Origin: Burkholderiales bacterium
GTDB taxonomy: Bacteria; Pseudomonadota; Gammaproteobacteria; Burkholderiales; Casimicrobiaceae
Assembly: GCA_025354075.1 (NCBI GenBank)
Contig: JANXNO010000111.1
Span: 1 to 5,688 of the forward strand
Direction of reading: 5' to 3'
DNA: 5,688 nucleotides
The notes beneath the pieces were generated by a model that searched no databases, was not told the DNA's origin, and worked only from the letters and a program-made list of their open reading frames with translations. The position numbers and the translations under genes are program-made. Positions 5,181 to 5,688 of this stretch are shown here, one piece after another (positions within the stretch are counted from its first letter, which is position 1; each line of letters begins with the position of its first letter).

Positions 5181-5688
5181 ATGGCCAAATCCGCTTTCAA
5201 CTGGAGCGACCCGCTGCTCCTCGATCAGCAACTGTCCGAAGACGAACGCATGATCCGCGATGCTGCGGCCGCCTATGCGCAGGACAAACTGTTGCCGCGC
5301 GTGGTCGAGGCGTTTCGCAATGAGTACACCGATCCCGCGATTTTTCGCGAGATGGGCGCGCTTGGTTTGCTCGGCCCGACCATTCCTGAGCAGTACGGTG
5401 GCGCGGGATTGAACTACGTCGCGTACGGCCTGATCGCGCGCGAGATTGAGCGCGTGGACTCCGGCTATCGCTCGATGATGAGCGTGCAGAGTTCGCTGGT
5501 GATGGTGCCTATCAATGCCTTCGGCAGCGAGGCACAAAAGCAAAAATATTTGCCGAAATTGGCGACGGGTGAGTGGATCGGCTGCTTCGGTTTGACCGAG
5601 CCGAACGCGGGCTCGGACCCGGCGAGCATGAGCACGCGCGCGAAGACTGTGCCAGGCGGATTTTCCGTTTCTGGCGCGAAGATGTGGA
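5181..5688 (+). CDS. gcdH: Glutaryl-CoA dehydrogenase, N-terminal part (cut by the window end)
   Basis: This FAD enzyme oxidises and decarboxylates glutaryl-CoA to crotonyl-CoA in lysine and tryptophan breakdown. An open frame from the ATG at 5181 runs off the window after 169 codons, roughly 43% of a normal protein of about 390 residues. It reads [20 protein letters not shown] (6-25), [20 protein letters not shown] (59-78), [20 protein letters not shown] (82-101), VQSSLVM (102-108) and [17 protein letters not shown] (134-150, acyl-CoA dehydrogenase signature). E90, R97 and S101 align with residues known in human GCDH as Glu87, Arg94 and Ser98, which separates this subfamily from general acyl-CoA dehydrogenases. 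The catalytic glutamate lies beyond the window. It follows ribE by 39 bases, with no visible terminator, convincing promoter or strong ribosome site between them, so whether it shares the rib transcript is open. Confidence 0.96.
   Translation, partial: MAKSAFNWSDPLLLDQQLSEDERMIRDAAAAYAQDKLLPRVVEAFRNEYTDPAIFREMGALGLLGPTIPEQYGGAGLNYVAYGLIAREIERVDSGYRSMMSVQSSLVMVPINAFGSEAQKQKYLPKLATGEWIGCFGLTEPNAGSDPASMSTRAKTVPGGFSVSGAKMW

Noticed and set aside
4893..5543. A 216-codon open frame on the minus strand opposite ribE and gcdH.
   Set aside because: It is antisense to two strongly recognised genes and straddles their gap. Its translation shows no family motif and is rich in H and R, as expected from the reverse complement of GC-rich coding DNA.

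Overview
The window carries a compact run of conserved housekeeping genes, all on the + strand. It looks like the chromosome of a proteobacterium, most likely a betaproteobacterium (Burkholderiales-like). The evidence is the moderately high GC in genes, the wording of GcdH, NusB and RibE as I recall them from that class, and the thiL-pgpA-cinA-like block and nrdR-ribD-ribE block that I know from it. The GTAGGAGCGGC palindrome at the left edge is also familiar from Xanthomonadales, so that order is the main alternative. I found no phage, plasmid, CRISPR, toxin-antitoxin or defence genes.

Layout. (1) Positions 17-80 hold a REPIN-like pair of inverted REP palindromes, just upstream of nusB (96-602, transcription antitermination). 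(2) A 179-base AT-rich spacer (603-781, about 40% GC by hand count) holds two inverted repeats and a poor terminator candidate. (3) thiL (782-1822, thiamine monophosphate kinase), pgpA (1819-2328, phosphatidylglycerophosphatase A) and pncC (2325-2816, CinA C-terminal-type NMN deamidase) are joined by two ATGA stop/start overlaps, which suggests one translationally coupled transcript. (4) A long imperfect palindrome (2813-2877) begins inside the pncC stop codon and fills much of the gap before nrdR. (5) nrdR (2917-3414, repressor of ribonucleotide reductase genes), ribD (3426-4520) and ribE (4542-5141) form a tight block with 11- and 21-base gaps. (6) gcdH (5181 to the window end, partial) encodes the N-terminal 169 residues of glutaryl-CoA dehydrogenase.

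How the genes relate. RibD (deaminase plus reductase) and RibE (riboflavin synthase) supply intermediate and final steps of riboflavin synthesis. The genes for the other steps (ribBA, ribH) are not between ribE and gcdH and may lie upstream of nusB, where ribH commonly sits. ThiL finishes thiamine diphosphate synthesis, PncC recycles NMN to NaMN in the NAD cycle, and NrdR senses nucleotides, so much of the window deals with cofactors and nucleotides. GcdH needs FAD but otherwise belongs to lysine/tryptophan catabolism and probably starts another unit.

The most notable points are the two palindromic elements at block boundaries, the altered motifs in ThiL, and a gene order that departs from the usual nrdR-ribD-ribE-ribBA-ribH-nusB arrangement. 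None of these amounts to a new biological system.
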